Below are positions 24,076 through 36,157 of a stretch of 64,000 nucleotides of DNA, piece by piece. How positions within the stretch are numbered: the stretch's first letter is position 1; every line of letters begins with the position of its first letter. The DNA is from Tillandsia leiboldiana (Eukaryota > Streptophyta > Magnoliopsida > Poales > Bromeliaceae): NCBI GenBank assembly GCA_029204045.2, contig CM055063.1, positions 46,109,345 through 46,173,344 of the forward strand. The letters are read 5' to 3'. The notes beneath the pieces were generated by a model. It ran no database searches. It had not been told where the DNA came from and saw only the letters and a list, made by a program, of their open reading frames with translations. Both the position numbers and the translations under genes were made by a program.

Positions 24076-27000
24076 TGTCATGCCCCGGGGTCGAAACTGC
24101 GACCCGGGTTCGCCAACAGATCCGCCATCTGTACGAAAACTGCCGTACAGACGAAGAGTCTACCCTGCGAGTCAGATCTATAGCTAAAATGTATCAGAGC
24201 TGAAATAGAACAATTACCAAAGCAATAGAAATCCACTGAACATCTGAATAAAAATAAAATCTCAATACATAATCTCTCAGCTAAAAAAAGTACATGAAAT
24301 CCTCACTGATCTCTCAGAATGTCCAGTACAAAAGCGGAATCATAAAATATACAGGGTACATCTACCTCTGACTCTCAATGCTGGTAAGGAACTAAACGGC
24401 CACGTCCTCACCTCGATCAGCTGTTTCCGCGCGAGCTAAGCCGGAACAGCAGCCTCAGGAAACCTGTCACCGCAGCGGGTGTGAGAACTACTGCAAAGGT
24501 AGTTCCCAATGGGTACCGTTCCAATATCCACGGTATGCCCACTAAGTCTACTGGAGGCACAACAGATAGGTATGCAGATAGATAGATAGATAAAAGCTGA
24601 AGGAACTATAGCTATCATGTCTCAAATATCATGCTCAAGAAAACTATACTAATGATGAAATGTGCATACACTCGCTACAGCTAACATGCCTCAAGTATCA
24701 TGCTCAAAGGAAAACTCATCTATGAACATGCTATGAAACCCACTCACACATATCACCCAATCCCAATGACTGTCCCTCTTTGGACCAGTCAAGTCAAACC
24801 TGCTCTCATCTACTGCCACTCATGCCCAAACAGGGCTTGGTCTTACGTAGGGTGTCCCTCAAGGACTATCTCAGTAACCACATCGCAGCCTCGTCAGGCT
24901 CGGTATCATCATCGCATCCGGAGCGTAGCTCGCGGGGAGCGACCCCGCGAACTCAAGTATCTCACAACTGGCATAAATGTCAGGCTCAGCAGGCTATAAT
25001 CCACGATCAAACAGATCGGTATCACGAGCCCAAAAGCACAACTCGGTCGGAGAAAGACTCCACGACTCGATCAGGAAATGCCCACATGATCTCAAAGCTA
25101 TGTCGGAGAAACCTCGACGACTCAATCTGATAATGCATAACCCAAGGCTAAGTCGGGAAACCTCCACGACTCGATCTGCCAGAACCCCGAATCTCTCAAA
25201 GCTAGGACGGAGAACCATCTCCACATCTGAATCAGGAAAACACAACCCGAGATCTAGAATCATCCCTACAAGGGGGAATACTCTCTCATGACACTAGGAA
25301 CTCGACACATGCTGCTCTAAAAATATACTCGGCCCTCTGGCACGAGTTCTCATGCAACACGAACAATCTGGACCATTCATAATGTTCTCAATAATTAAAA
25401 ATCCTTTTAAAACGGAGTTTTACTTAAAACGGGGTACTAAAATATTATGAAGGTCCAGATGCAACCCGAATCTCAAAAGAATATGCAGTCTAGTGTCAAA
25501 TGACCTCTAGATCATACTAAAAATGTCAGGGGCTCATAGAAGTCTTTCTACAATTTTCTAGGCAACTATCAGATTTATCAATATACAATAATTAAGCTAA
25601 CATGATCAATATGCTTAAAGGAGCATTAGAGGGCATTCCATAAATCTCAAAGAAATTCCAACCCACCTGGATCGCATTCCGCAGGCGATTGCTGAAGTCG
25701 GTGAAGCGCCGAACCGCTCATTGACGCGAATCTGCCAAAAAATACAAATCCCCGGAAGCTCAAAATATTACCCTAGAGTCTTCACAAAAACTTGTGCGCA
25801 ATTGGCTCCCTCCTCGGCCAAAACATAGTGCAGAATAAGGGCTCAACTACACCACCAATCCACCAACAGCAAGCTCACAACATCAAACAAGTCCGCCATT
25901 AGTTTACAGCCTCCCAAGCACCAACACCAAACAACACTAAGCATCAGCACGATTTAATTACATGCTCCCTTAAACACTAACCACTTAAGTCCAAACAACT
26001 TTCTACAAGCTCCAAAGCATACTAATATTTAAAGTCCACAAATACTCAATCTGTTAAGTTTCCACTATCCACAAAATCCAACAACATTGATCCAAAAATT
26101 CCTCTGCACTCATAATGAATACACAGTACACTCACACTTCACATACACAAAAAGCTCCACATTCTTATAACCATCCAACTTCAAAACACACACAAACACA
26201 CACAGCATCAAAAACTCTATTGCACACCAATAAGTAAAGTCCACATAAACAATTCCCTAAATCCACCCTTACACACTACAAGATAGCACAAATTAAATCC
26301 AATTAATCTGATGGTGATCCACGTGCCGCCACTGCCAGTCCCAAATGCTCGCGCGGCACCGAGCTCGCCGCGAGTACCAAAGTTGCTGCACCAAACACAG
26401 AGAGAAAGGGAAACCAAAGTCAGCAAAGCTTTGCGAAAAATGCGCGTGTCCGTTGGCAAAGAAGACAGCCCCGGTCGCCGAAAACGCCCCGCGCCACGCG
26501 AGCCTCCTGCGCACGGGTCGCTGCGCACCGGCCAGCGCTGCCCGCTACCTCCCGCGCTGGCCGCCTGCCGCGCGGCGCCCAAGCGCTGCCGCGCGCTGCC
26601 CTGGCGCGTGCCGCGCGGCACCAGGTGCCAGCCGTGCGAAGCTGCCTCCACTGCACGGCGCTGCGCGCGGCGCCCTGGTGCGCCCGCGTGCAGCGCGCGG
26701 CGCCCTGGCGCTCCCGCGTGCAGCGCCCTGCTGCGCTCGCACTGCCCGTCGCGCCTATGCGCGCCCACGCAGCCGCGCACGCCGGCCGCGCGCCCTTGCC
26801 CCCGCACTGCCACCTCCCCCACCTCCCGAAGCCACACCCACAGAGGACATCCAGTCCACCAACAGCACCTCCAAGCTCATTCTCTCACTAAACCGAGCTC
26901 ACCCTCTCTCACTCTAAAAACACAAAAACTGCACTTTCCTCGAAGGGGGCTCAACGCGCGCGCTCCGCTCGCTCCACAAGACTTCTAGGAGGAGCTCAAC

Positions 27001-27784
27001 ATCAACCACACTCAAAAGGAAACTCTCTTTCTCTTCCCTCTTCTTCTTCCTTCATATTCTTTCTTCTTCTTCTTTCCTCTGTTTTTTCTCCACTCCTCTG
27101 CTTGCTTGGAGAAGAAGAAGGCCAGGTGGCACTTAACTAGGGAATGCCTAATTAAATAGGGTGGTTGGCAGCATTTAATGCCCACGAAAAATCTCACTCG
27201 CCCTTGAATCCCAATCTCATTCTTTTTCCTTCTTTTATTCCAATCCACACAGACCCAAGGCATTAATTAAATATGTTAATTAAATTAATTAAATATTCCA
27301 TCAAAAGCCCCCGTCAACTCACTTTTTGCCCTCGGGGCCTCCGCACGGGTCCGAAACCTCCCGAACTCCGCTGTAAACTGAAAATACACATGTCCACAAC
27401 ATTTTCTCCTCAAAAAGCTCAACCGTGGAGTCGGTGTGCTCAATCCAAAAACCGGCTCCAAAATTGCCGGTTCCGACTCACTTTTCTCCTTCGGGTCCTT
27501 CGCGTCAGTCCGGAACCTCCCGAACTCCGCTGTAATCATAAAATACACCTGCTCCAAGTGTACCCAAATTTCCTGCACTCCACTGTGAAGTCGGCATTTC
27601 CCAAATCCAGTTATCAATCGGCGTACAATGCCCGGAAATACCCCGAATCAAACTGGGGCTTCCGCGTTGATCCGAATCAACCCGACATCATCTGTAAACA
27701 CAAAAGCAACATGCCCGAGGCAATTCCTCCGCACCACGCCATCTTGCGAGGTCGGCGCGCCATCCGGAAACCCGGTATTCTACT
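24076..27784 (-). repeat. 5' LTR of element B, 3.7 kb
   Basis: The inner end is TGTCATGCCCCGGGG (CCCCGGGGCATGACA in element sense). The outer end in element sense reads GTAGAATACCGGG, with the expected leading T apparently replaced. It contains the family A/B islands: a GC-rich block at 26440-26800, TTAATTAA repeats at 27260-27290, a CTTCACCGACTTCAGC module ending in CAGGTGGGTTGG at about 25660-25710, and a TAGACTTAGTGGGC module at about 24537-24555. No protein gene is present. Confidence 0.85.
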
Positions 27785-28231
27785 GTACTAATGCAGCATG
27801 GTAGGGTAATTTCCTATGCTTCACGGCAATTGAAGGACTATGAGAAAAATTACCCTACTTATGATCTTGAGTTGGCAGCGGTTGTGTTTGCTCTGAAGCT
27901 GTGGCGGCATTATCTGTATAGAGAGCACTGCGAGATTTACACTGATCATAAAAGCTTGAAGTATCTGTTCACTCAGAAGGAGTTGAACTTGAGGCAACGC
28001 CGGTGGTTAGAGTTGTTAAAGGATTATGGCATGAGAATCCTTTATCATCCCGGCAAGGCTAATGTCGTGGCAGATGCTTTGAGTAGGAGGACGAGTCTGA
28101 GTATGATGATTTCACAGCAGGCACCGTTGGTTGAGCAGATGAGACGGTTGCAGATTGAGGTTGTATCCCCTGGGGTCTCTGCTAGACTTATGTCTTTGGT
28201 CATGCAGCCCACTCTGTTGGACAGGATTTGA
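27785..28231 (+). pseudogene. Element T: RNase H domain of Gypsy pol (5'-truncated)
   Basis: The frame opens directly at the end of element B with V-L-M-Q-H-G and continues through an RNase H domain: SYASRQLKDYEKNYPTYDLE, then YTDHKSLKYLF, then a terminal NVVADALSRR. This domain degrades the RNA strand of the RNA:DNA hybrid during reverse transcription. The upstream RT part lies beyond the B insertion and is not in the window. The frame ends at a TGA at 28229, one transition away from CGA, and resumes in the same frame after it. Confidence 0.92.
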
Positions 28232-29428
28232 GAGAAACAAAGTGAGGACCCCCACTTGATGAGGATCCGAGGGCAGATTCAGACTGAGATGACAGGGAAT
28301 TTTTCAGTTGATGCTTCGGGAGTACTGCGGTACAGGGACCGAGCTTGTGTGCCTATGGATTTAGAGATTTGAGAGCAGATCTTGAGAGAGGCCCATTATA
28401 CACCTTATACCATTCATCCTGGTGGGACTAAGATGTATAAGGACCTAAAGGCACATTTTTGGTGGAGTGGTATGAAGAGAGACATTGGGAGATTCGTGGC
28501 TCACTGCTTAACTTGTCAGCAAGTAAAGGCTGAGCATCGTGTACCCGCTGGCAAGTTGCAAAGTCTCCCAATCTCGGAATGAAAATGGGATCATATCACC
28601 ATGGATTTTGTCACTGGACTGCCGAGAGCGCAGAGTGGGGTTGATGCGATCTGGGTAGTCGTGGATAGACTCACCAAGTCCGCTCACTTCCTACCGGTGC
28701 ATGTGACTTGGCCTTTGGAGCGACTGGCACAGTTGTACTTAGCTGAGATGGGGAGGTTGCACGGTGTACCCGTCTCGATTGTATCAGATAGAGACACGAG
28801 GTTTGTCTCACATTTCTGGAGTAGTTTACAGACAGCCTTGGGGACGCAGCTCCGATTTAGCACAGCATTCCACCCACAGACCGATGGACAATTTGAGCGC
28901 ACCATACAGACCCTCGAGGATATGTTGAGAGCGTGCGTGCTAGATTTTGCAGGAGGGTGGTACTGACACTTAGGATTGGTTGAGTTCGCGTACAACAACA
29001 GCTATCAAGCGAGCATTCAGAGGGCTCCGTTTGAAGCGTTGTATGGATGCAAGTGTCAGTCACCCCTATATTGGAGTGACGTGGGTGAGAGGAAGACTTT
29101 GGGTCCTGATCTACTGTTAGAGGCAGAGGAAAAGGTCAGATTGATACGGCGACATCTTGAGACCGCCCAGAGTCGACAGAGGAGTTATGCTGATACCCGA
29201 CGGCGAGACTTAGAGTTTCAGGTTGGTGATCATGTCTTCTTGAAAGTCTCGCCTTCGAAGGGGGTCCGGAGATTTGGAGTTCGTGGGAAGCTTAGTCCCC
29301 GCTTTATTGGACCCTCTGAGGTACTGGAGAGAGTTGGCCCTATTGCTTATCGAGTTGCTCTTCCTCCACGCCTGGCTGGAGTTCATGATGTGTTTCACGT
29401 CTCTGCTCTGAGGAAGTATGTTTTTTGA
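28232..29428 (+). pseudogene. Element T: integrase of Gypsy pol
   Basis: Same frame as the RNase H. The zinc-binding HHCC part includes HPGGTKMYKDL and CLTCQQVKAEH (28420-28550). The DDE core follows: MDFVTGLPRAQSG (28601), VSDRDTRFVSHFW (28780-28820) and HPQTDGQFERTIQTLEDML (28870-28925). The C-terminal part includes LVEFAYNNSYQASI and GPSEVLERVGPIAYRVALP. Integrase joins element cDNA to the chromosome. In-frame TGA stops at 28370, 28580 and 28964 break the frame; it ends in a six-T run near 29420 where one extra T shifts the frame into the chromodomain part. Confidence 0.92.
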
Positions 29429-29651
29429 TCCTGCGCATGTGATTGACTTCACCCCACTGGAGATTGGGGAGGACCTTGGGTACGAGGAGCGCCCGTTGCG
29501 GATTCTGGTTCCCGAGGTGAGGAAACTGCGCAATCGGGTGATACCTTATGTGAAGATTTTATGGAGCAACCACGAGGAGCGGAAAGCCACTTGGGAGCTG
29601 GAGGAGGTGATGCGGGATACCTATCCTTTCTTGTTCGAGGGTTCTAGCTGA
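29418..29651 (+). pseudogene. Element T: C-terminal chromodomain-like region
   Basis: After the T-run frameshift the frame reads DPAHVIDFTPLEI, then LRILVPEVRKLRNRVIPYVK, then a W-x(14)-W spacing ending in DTYPFLF. This is the C-terminal module of Tekay/Del-type chromoviruses, thought to steer integration to heterochromatin. The natural stop is followed 50 bp later by the purine tract. Confidence 0.85.
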
Positions 29652-29698
29652 GGTACGTTTATCTTGTTTCTTAGTTTCGTGGACGAAACTTCGTTTTA

Positions 29699-29709
29699 GT
29701 GGGGGAGGA
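29699..29709 (+). other. Polypurine tract of element T
   Basis: GTGGGGGAGGA directly precedes TGTAGGGCCC, the start of the 3' LTR. Confidence 0.85.
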
Positions 29710-30036
29710 TGTAGGGCCCCAAAACCCCATGTAGCTTTTCCCGTGAATCCACTTTGTAAAACACCTATCATTGGTGTGTCTGGCCCATAGTGCATCAAAG
29801 GGGTGCCACAGATGGACCCAGTGAGGTATCCAGAGCTTGATTGGCTTTCAGTTGGTTTTGTCAAATTTTAGAAAGGGTTTTGGGCCAAACAGAGGTAGGA
29901 TTTGGATTCAGCGCGGAAAAAAGCTTAAAAACGGCTATTTGCTTGTATTTTTCGGAGTCTGGATGCTCAAAAAGGGGCTCCCGGAAGTTTTCAGTGGATT
30001 CGGGTGTATGGGGGAGGCCGTAGACTGGCTGGGTGC

Positions 30037-30454
30037 CACGTGGCAGCCTGTTATTGGCCGGTTTATAGTGCGCGGTCCACAGAGCAGCGCCGGGTGGTGC
30101 ATGGACCTGGTGCGGGGACACATGGCGCCCCAGGAGTGGCCGGCGCGCGATGCGCGGTCCACGGAACCCCGCGCGGGTGCATAGACCGGGCGCGGGGACA
30201 CGTGGCAGCTTGTGATTGGAGGGCTCATGCGGTGCGGTCAACCGAGCTTCACGCCGGCGCCTCGGGATGCGTGCACGTGTGGGGGGCTGGCGGAGCTGCC
30301 GGCAAGGCGCACGTGGGCGCGGTCGGCGGGTCGCGCGGGCGGGCCATGTAGCGCCCAACCATTGGCGAGCGCCACCCACCTGCGTTGACGGGGGCGCGCC
30401 ACGTGGCGGCGTCCGAAGGGCCTTGCACATGCTGTTCCCTGTTCGGGACACGTG
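30037..30454. promoter_or_regulatory. G-box (CACGTG) cluster in LTR T
   Basis: CACGTG occurs at 30037, 30199, 30400 and 30449, mostly as GCCACGTGGC or GACACGTGGC. Plant bZIP and bHLH factors bind such sites; ACACGTGGC is the abscisic-acid response element core. The cluster sits 115-530 bp upstream of a TATA-like box, the position expected for an LTR enhancer. Confidence 0.6.
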
Positions 30455-30569
30455 TCAAGTGCTGGTAGTTTCAGGCACTGGTCGGACGGGGCGTTTGGTG
30501 CGACTGTTGGATTCGGGCGCTCGAAAAAGCGCGCCCGAATCCGAACAGTGAGCCTTTTGGGCTTGGGCC

Positions 30570-30578
30570 TATAAATAG
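30570..30578 (+). promoter_or_regulatory. TATA-like box of LTR T
   Basis: TATAAATAG within GGGCCTATAAATAGGCCCC, followed about 50 bp later by a leader-like sequence containing GAGAACCCTATAGGG. The same CCTATAAATAGGC arrangement occurs at 63919 in LTR D3 and a CCTATTTAAGG variant at 53029 in LTR D1. Confidence 0.7.
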
Positions 30579-31168
30579 GCCCCTTGGGCCTTTTGTGAGT
30601 TTTTTGGGCTGTTTCGCAGCGAGAACCCTATAGGGAAATTCTTCATCTTTCAGTTGTACATCTTGTGGAGAAGTTCCAGAATTTTTGGAGGACGCTACTT
30701 CGACGTCTACTGCGATTCGGCGAACTGCGACGCACCTTCCTTATTTGCCCTTTTCGTCGCGTTTCGGTCCGAGGACTCCCCTGAGCTACCCCAAAGGAAT
30801 TTTCGAGCGATTCTTGTGCTCACGTTTTCACAACAGGTAGGGATATGACTTGAGTATATTCGGCTTCTCCGTATTTCGAGGTTTCCTTGGGCTTTTTAGA
30901 CCATTTCTGTGACCCCTTTTTCTGTGATGGAATTTGGACAGCACCGGGGTTTTTGTGGGTTTTCTCAGCAACTGAGAGTCGGAACGAGGAGTGCAAGTAC
31001 TCGATTTATATCTAAGCGTCGCAAGGAACATCGTCGTAATTTTTCTAGATTTTTCAAAGGTAGCTTCAAAGGTGAAAATTTTACTTTTTCTGGACAGAGT
31101 AGTGCTGACTTTTGATCATTGGAAGTTTCGCGTGTACCGCGATGATTAATTTGTATCTTGGCCTACAG

Positions 31169-31264
31169 GTGTCGGAACGGGATGAGTAAGTACTCGTTTT
31201 TCATCTACTCGTCGTGAGGATCTCAACAGTGATTTTTCCGGATTTTTCTGAGGACTGTACTTAG
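31169..31264 (+). other. 96-bp exon-like module in LTR T
   Basis: Bounded by CCTACAG before and by TTAG|GTGAAT after. It begins GTGTCGGAACGGGATGAG and ends in a GGATTTTTCTGAGGACTG-like stretch. It has an in-frame TAA and no coding potential. Modules of the same length lie at 44134-44229 and 53642-53737. A related module without the CCTACAG boundary ends at a donor-like CAAAG|GTAGC at 31060. Confidence 0.5.
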
Positions 31265-32846
31265 GTGAATTTCCTCGTTTTCCGTGCTATTTTGTAAACA
31301 GTAATTACTGTTGTGGAAGTTGTTCATTTTTGCCGTGTGCGATCTATGTTGCTGCAGTTCTCGCATTTTGGAGGTTTGCGGAGATTGAGGATATTCGTCA
31401 GCGAGGGATCTCATATTGTTGTAGTTCACGCTTTTCGAGGTGGGTAGTTGTTGTAGACCTCATCTTTGATTTACTCACTAGGAATATTAGAGTGATTCCC
31501 GTTGTTGAATGCCGAGTAGTATATCGTGGGTAACATGCATGCTTGAATAGTTGGACTTGTGCTATGTTAGTACCTAGTATTCTTGTGAGATCTTTATTAT
31601 CCTGGAATAGCATGTTCTAATCTATGTATGAACATTGTTAATTGTATTTCTTTTATCATCATGAGGACACTTGCATGCTTGTATGGACATCTAGATAGGC
31701 CACCTTTTTCTGCTACACTATCATTGGAATTTGATTTAGGAGAAACCATGTTGGCACCTCTTCTCCTTTTATTGTGATACATGTGGTATTGCTCGGGTTG
31801 AGCAGGGTGGTAGGATAGTGTAGCCGGGTCTATTGAGTGGATTTGTCATACCACATTGTGGGTTATGGGGTATTGCGGCGACCGCGGACATTGGGCGGTT
31901 GACCGGATGTTTACTTGTGCATCAGATTGGGGGATCGGATTCTCTAGTGGATGGAGTTTCCCTCTTATTGAGTATTATTACATTTGATTGGGGGGATCGG
32001 GTTATCTTTAGTGGAGGTGTTTTCCCACTTCAATCAGAGTCGTGATCCAGTCCTGCTGTTTATGATACTTATGTTACTGGTTACTGAGATACTTTACTCA
32101 TGTGGGTCGCTCCCCTCGAGTGCCACTCCGGAGTGTGCGACAGGCAGGCTTTGAGTCCTTGAGACTCCTTCTTCCCATCGGTGTTATGCGTAGGCTGGCA
32201 TACCCGATATGGCAGGCACAGCAGGCAGTATCAATTTTACTGGTCCATTGATTGGGTTTATTCAGGCAGACACATTTATTGATGCATACATAAGGTTACT
32301 CTTTCGATACTGCATTTAGAGGCATAGTAGCGGTAGCTTCATTTTATTCGCAGTCCTGTTTATAGCATACCACCTCTTCTTCCCTTTTGCCTCTAGTAGA
32401 CCTAGTGGGCTTGTCAGAGTTTGAGGCTTAACCCACTAGGGGAGGCTACTGTTTTTATAGTAGTTCTTACCCCCATCGTCTTTTTCTTTGTTTCTCCCTT
32501 TGTTTTGCAGAGTCCTCTGCAGGAGTTGCTAGGCCGTCAGTATCGGATCGAGGTAAGAGGATAGAGGACTAGATAGAGTGTCCACCCGACAGTTGCTAGC
32601 TGGACTTTTGATGTACCCCTATCTTCTCAGATAGTTTATTGTACTTTATTTTGGGTCTGGCGTTAGCTAGCAGTTTGTATATTTGTGGTGAGTTGGGAGT
32701 GATACTTGTATTTATTTACAGTTGTTCTTTACTTTATTTCTAGCTTTAGTCTGAGATATAGTAGTTTTAGTTCAGCTCTGATTTTATGCTCTATTATTAT
32801 TATCTCTTATATCTGAGCAGGTTACCGACACTTCGTGTACGCGGGA

Positions 32847-32851
32847 AATAC
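32847..32851. repeat. Target-site duplication of element E, left
   Basis: AATAC immediately before the LTR end TGTCACGCC; matches 42488-42492. Confidence 0.93.
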
Positions 32852-34084
32852 TGTCACGCCCCGGGGGTTCGAATCGCGCGGAAGAGGAGCCACCGATGCC
32901 CCTAATTCAGCCATGTATTTTTTTTTTGTAAACCAATGCTCCCCGGTGCGTGTCCAGACCCGCCGCATACAAAAATTCACTCTGCAAACGGGCAGAGTCT
33001 CCTTTGTATATGCACGGCGTCTCCATCACAAAGTGTCTCACAAGGTGTAGCACATACAATCTCTAACCACATCAGTTGGGGTCTCGTACACATACAACCA
33101 AACAACTCACATGACATTCTAGTATTCACTTAGAACATAGTGGCCGATGTTTTGAAAGGATAAATAATCACAAGGTTTTGAAACCGGCATCCACACGATG
33201 CCATCGTTTTAGGAAAGACCGTTTGAAAGCCACATAAATCCACAGGGTTTGAAAACGGCACCCACTCGATGCCGAACTTTGTGAAAACAGTTCGCAAACA
33301 CATAAATTCCACAAGGTTTGTAAAATTCGGTGCCCACACGACACCCACGTTTTAAAAGTAGTTTTCGCAAACGGTTTTCTTTGCTTTTCATTGTTTAAAA
33401 TGGCCAACTAAGAAAGAATATAACAATTATTCGTTTATTCGAAAAAGGGAAAAGGCAACATCCACTTCGACCCCACGGGGGTGTCGCAATCCACAACTAG
33501 CTAGCATGAGTAATAAAAGAAAAGGGAAAGAAAAGCCACTGTATCTGAAGTCACTAAAAGTCAGAACAGCACTCTCGCGGCCTCACCGGTGCCCTAGCAC
33601 TCGCCCCTGGACGAACCTGTCACGGAGTGGGAAGTCAGTGACTAGAAATATCATAATGAGCAAAAGAAAAGCTAAAATAAAGCAAACCACTGTAACCAGA
33701 GCAACTGTCACCCCTCATACACCGTCAACAACGATCGTATCCTGCACCAAACAAAAACCGGGCACCCTCCCCGAACACCGCACCGGGCCCCTACCCCGGT
33801 GCCCCTCTCTACCGAGCACCTGTCTCGGCCGCCGAGCACCAGCCTCGGCGTCACCGCTCACACCCTCCACCCATGAGGGCCCCCATTCCTAACGCCACCA
33901 TCGCGTGGGGTACACGGGTCAACGTACCACTTTTCCGGAAAAGCACACCCTTGCGGTGGCCAAACCGCCGGTGTGCGTGTAGTAACACCAGAGCCTTATA
34001 ACCAGATATGTATATATGATAAATCAAATGAAGTAAAAGCGGGGTCAGCATTGCTCATAAAGGGTAACTTAGAAGGGAAAAACA

Positions 34085-34305
34085 CCTTTGCTCATGAAGA
34101 ATAACTTAAAGAGAAAACACCTTTGCTCATGAGGAATAACTTAAAGAGAAAACACCTTCACTCATGAGGATTAACTTAAAGAGAAAACACCTTTGCTCAT
34201 GAGGAATAACTCAAAGAGAAAACACCTTTGCTCATGAGAAATAACTGAAAGAGAAAACACCTTTGCTCATGTGGAATAACTTAAGGGAGATAACACCTTT
34301 GCTCG
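34085..34305. repeat. 35-bp minisatellite in LTR E (left copy)
   Basis: About six and a third head-to-tail units starting CCTTTGCTCATGAGGAATAA, at 34085, 34120, 34155, 34190, 34225, 34260 and 34295. Units differ by one to three bases. The same block is found in the other LTR. Confidence 0.9.
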
Positions 34306-34739
34306 TGCTAACACCTTACGTATGTACGCCCTTACCCAATTAACCTTGGCGAAAGTACCCACCTGTGTGTCGTCCGGTGCTTGGCACGTCCGCGATCGTG
34401 CGCCTGTTCCCTGTAGCGTCACGCACTCCTGAGGAACAAAGGCATGTCAAAACTAAGGGACTCGAAACCCCAGACGCCGACTCTAGGCCGAAAAGACGAC
34501 CGCCGCGAATTTCGGGCTCCGGGCGGCGGAGTTCCCCGCACAGCACCGACCCGTGCGGCGCGCGCTTGGCCTACGGACGGCCTCCTCCCCGCGCGGCCCC
34601 GACCCGACACGGATCCCTGCGGCGCGCTTGCCGTGCGGCTTGTAGCCTGCAGGCGGCCCGCGCGGCCCCAGCCCGCGCGGCGGCCTCGTGCAGGCAGCGC
34701 CCGTACGGCGCGCATGCCGCGCGGAGCCCCGCCTGCAGG

Positions 34740-35545
34740 CGGCCCACGCGGCACCAGTCTGCGCGGTGCCCATCTGCGGGCGGTGCCCGCGCGGCGCTCC
34801 TGCCGCGCGGTGCCCGCCTGCGGGCGGTGCCCGCGCGGCGCCCCTGCCGCGCGGTGCCCCGCCTGCAGGCGGCCCGCGCGGCATCTGTCCGCGCGGCGGC
34901 CGCCTGCGGGCGGCGCCCGCGCGGTGCCCCGCCTGCAGGCGGCCCGCGCGGCATTTGTCCGCGCGGTGCCCGCCTGCGGGCGGTGCCCGCGCGGCGCCCC
35001 TGCCGCGCGGTGCCCCGCCTGCAGGTGGCCCGCGCGGCACTTGTCCGCGCGGTGCCCGCCTGCGGGCGGTGCCCGCGCGGCGCCCCGGCCGCGCGGTGCC
35101 CCGTCTGCAGGCGGCCCGCGCGGTGCCTGCCTGCGGGCGGTGCCCGCGCAGCACCCCTGCCGCGCGGTGCCCCGCCTGCAGGCGGCCCGCGCGGTACCTG
35201 TTCGCGTGGTGCAAGCCTGCGGCGGTGCCCGCGCGGTGCCCCGGCTGCGCGGTGCCCCGCCTGCAGTTGGCCCGCGCGGCACTTGTCCGCGCGGTGCCCG
35301 CCTGCGGGCGGTGCCCCGGGCGGCGCCCCTGCCGCGCGGTGCCCCGCCTGCAGGCGGCCCGCGCAGCATCTTCCCGCGCGGTGCTCGCCTGCGGGCGGTG
35401 CCCGCGCGGTGCGCCTGCCGCGCGGTGCCCCATCTGCAGGCGGCCCACGCGGCATGTGCCCGCGCGGTGCCCGCCTGCAGGTGGTGCCCGCGCGACGCTC
35501 CTGCCGCGCGGCGCCCCGCCTGCGGCCGGCCCGGCGGCGGTGGCG
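34740..35545. repeat. GC-rich ~86-bp minisatellite in LTR E (left copy)
   Basis: Imperfect units carry the words CCCCGCCTGCAGGCGGCCCG, TGTCCGCGCGGTGCC and CGCCTGCGGGCGGTGCC. Composition is almost purely G and C, so all six frames stay open for hundreds of codons, giving Ala/Arg/Pro-rich translations. The unit length is not a multiple of three, so each frame cycles through three different peptide readings. This argues against coding. Confidence 0.9.
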
Positions 35546-36157
35546 GCGGCGGCGGCGACGGCGCTCTCCGCGAAAACTCCACCCCGAAACGCCAAACAAA
35601 AACCTAATGGAAAAACTCACCTTCGATCCGCCGGAAAAAGAGAAGAAGAGGATCGTCCTATCGTTGCCCGGTTGATCCCGCGAGCAAGAAACCTCCGTCC
35701 CTCTCCCGAAAGCCCCGCCGTCGGTCGTAACAAGAGCGAAAAAAGAGGTTGGGTCCCGTTTTCTCTTTTTCCCTCTCGTAGTGTCTCTCAAAAACCCTGG
35801 CCGCCGAACGAAGTAACCTAAGAGGGAAAACCTAAAACCCTAGGTTCTCAAAGGGATTTTAAAGAAATATTCGGAACAGATCCGGCGGCTAGAGTTACCC
35901 CGACAAACGTACCGATCGTTCGCACGGATCCCGGGGCGCCTAAAAGGGGTCCGAACTTCAAAATTTTATTCCGGGAGAACCGGGAGTCGGAATCCGAAAC
36001 CGATCGCGTCCCCGTTCTCCGTTTCGCGAGCCCTTCCGCCTAAAAATGTCCGCGAGCCCCGACGAACTCTCCGGAAAAACACCAAAAATCGTCCCACAGT
36101 CGGACAGTCATAAGAAAAGGGATAACGGGAAGGGTCAAGGAAAAGCGAGGTCTTACA

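Larger units (their letters stand above)
21311..27784 (-). mobile_element. Gypsy element B, minus orientation, 5' LTR plus partial interior
   Basis: Read on the minus strand: 5' LTR 27784-24076, primer-binding site 24067-24055, interior 24054-21311. It is the same family as element A: the interior is co-linear with 13398-16100 and the LTR with 16629-20682. The rest of the interior and the 3' LTR are missing because the Copia LTR starts at 21310. At 27785 the RNase H reading frame of element T resumes exactly, so B inserted into T pol. Confidence 0.85.
29710..32851 (+). repeat. 3' LTR of element T, left part (interrupted by element E)
   Basis: Starts TGTAGGGCCCCAAAAC. In order it holds a conserved U3 segment near 29900-29980, four CACGTG G-boxes (30037-30454), a TATA-like TATAAATAG at 30570, a donor-like CAACAG|GTAGGG at 30837, two related exon-like modules ending at 31060 and 31264, the GGGTCGCTCCC module at 32105, and a GCCTCTAGTAGACCTAGTGGG module near 32391. 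It stops at GGAAATAC, where element E is inserted; the LTR continues at 42493. Confidence 0.88.
32852..36157 (-). repeat. 3' LTR of element E, 3306 bp
   Basis: In element sense it starts TGTAAGACCTCGC (36157) and ends CCCCGGGGCGTGACA (32852). It contains the GC-rich 86-bp minisatellite (about 34740-35545), seven 35-bp repeats (34085-34305), a GTGGTTTGGCCACCGC-like block near 33950-33980 also seen in family C LTR C3, and a poly-A stretch near the outer end. Confidence 0.93.

Noticed and set aside
34085..34305. Regular 35-bp direct repeats resembling a CRISPR array
   Set aside because: The units are contiguous with no unique spacers, lie in a plant LTR and are duplicated in its partner LTR; this is a minisatellite.
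34365..35821. Open frames of 360-440 codons rich in Ala, Arg and Pro on both strands, repeated at 40601-42151 (up to 506 codons)
   Set aside because: They lie in a GC-only minisatellite inside an LTR, are open in all frames because stops need A/T, and the ~86-bp unit is not a multiple of three, so no peptide is preserved.
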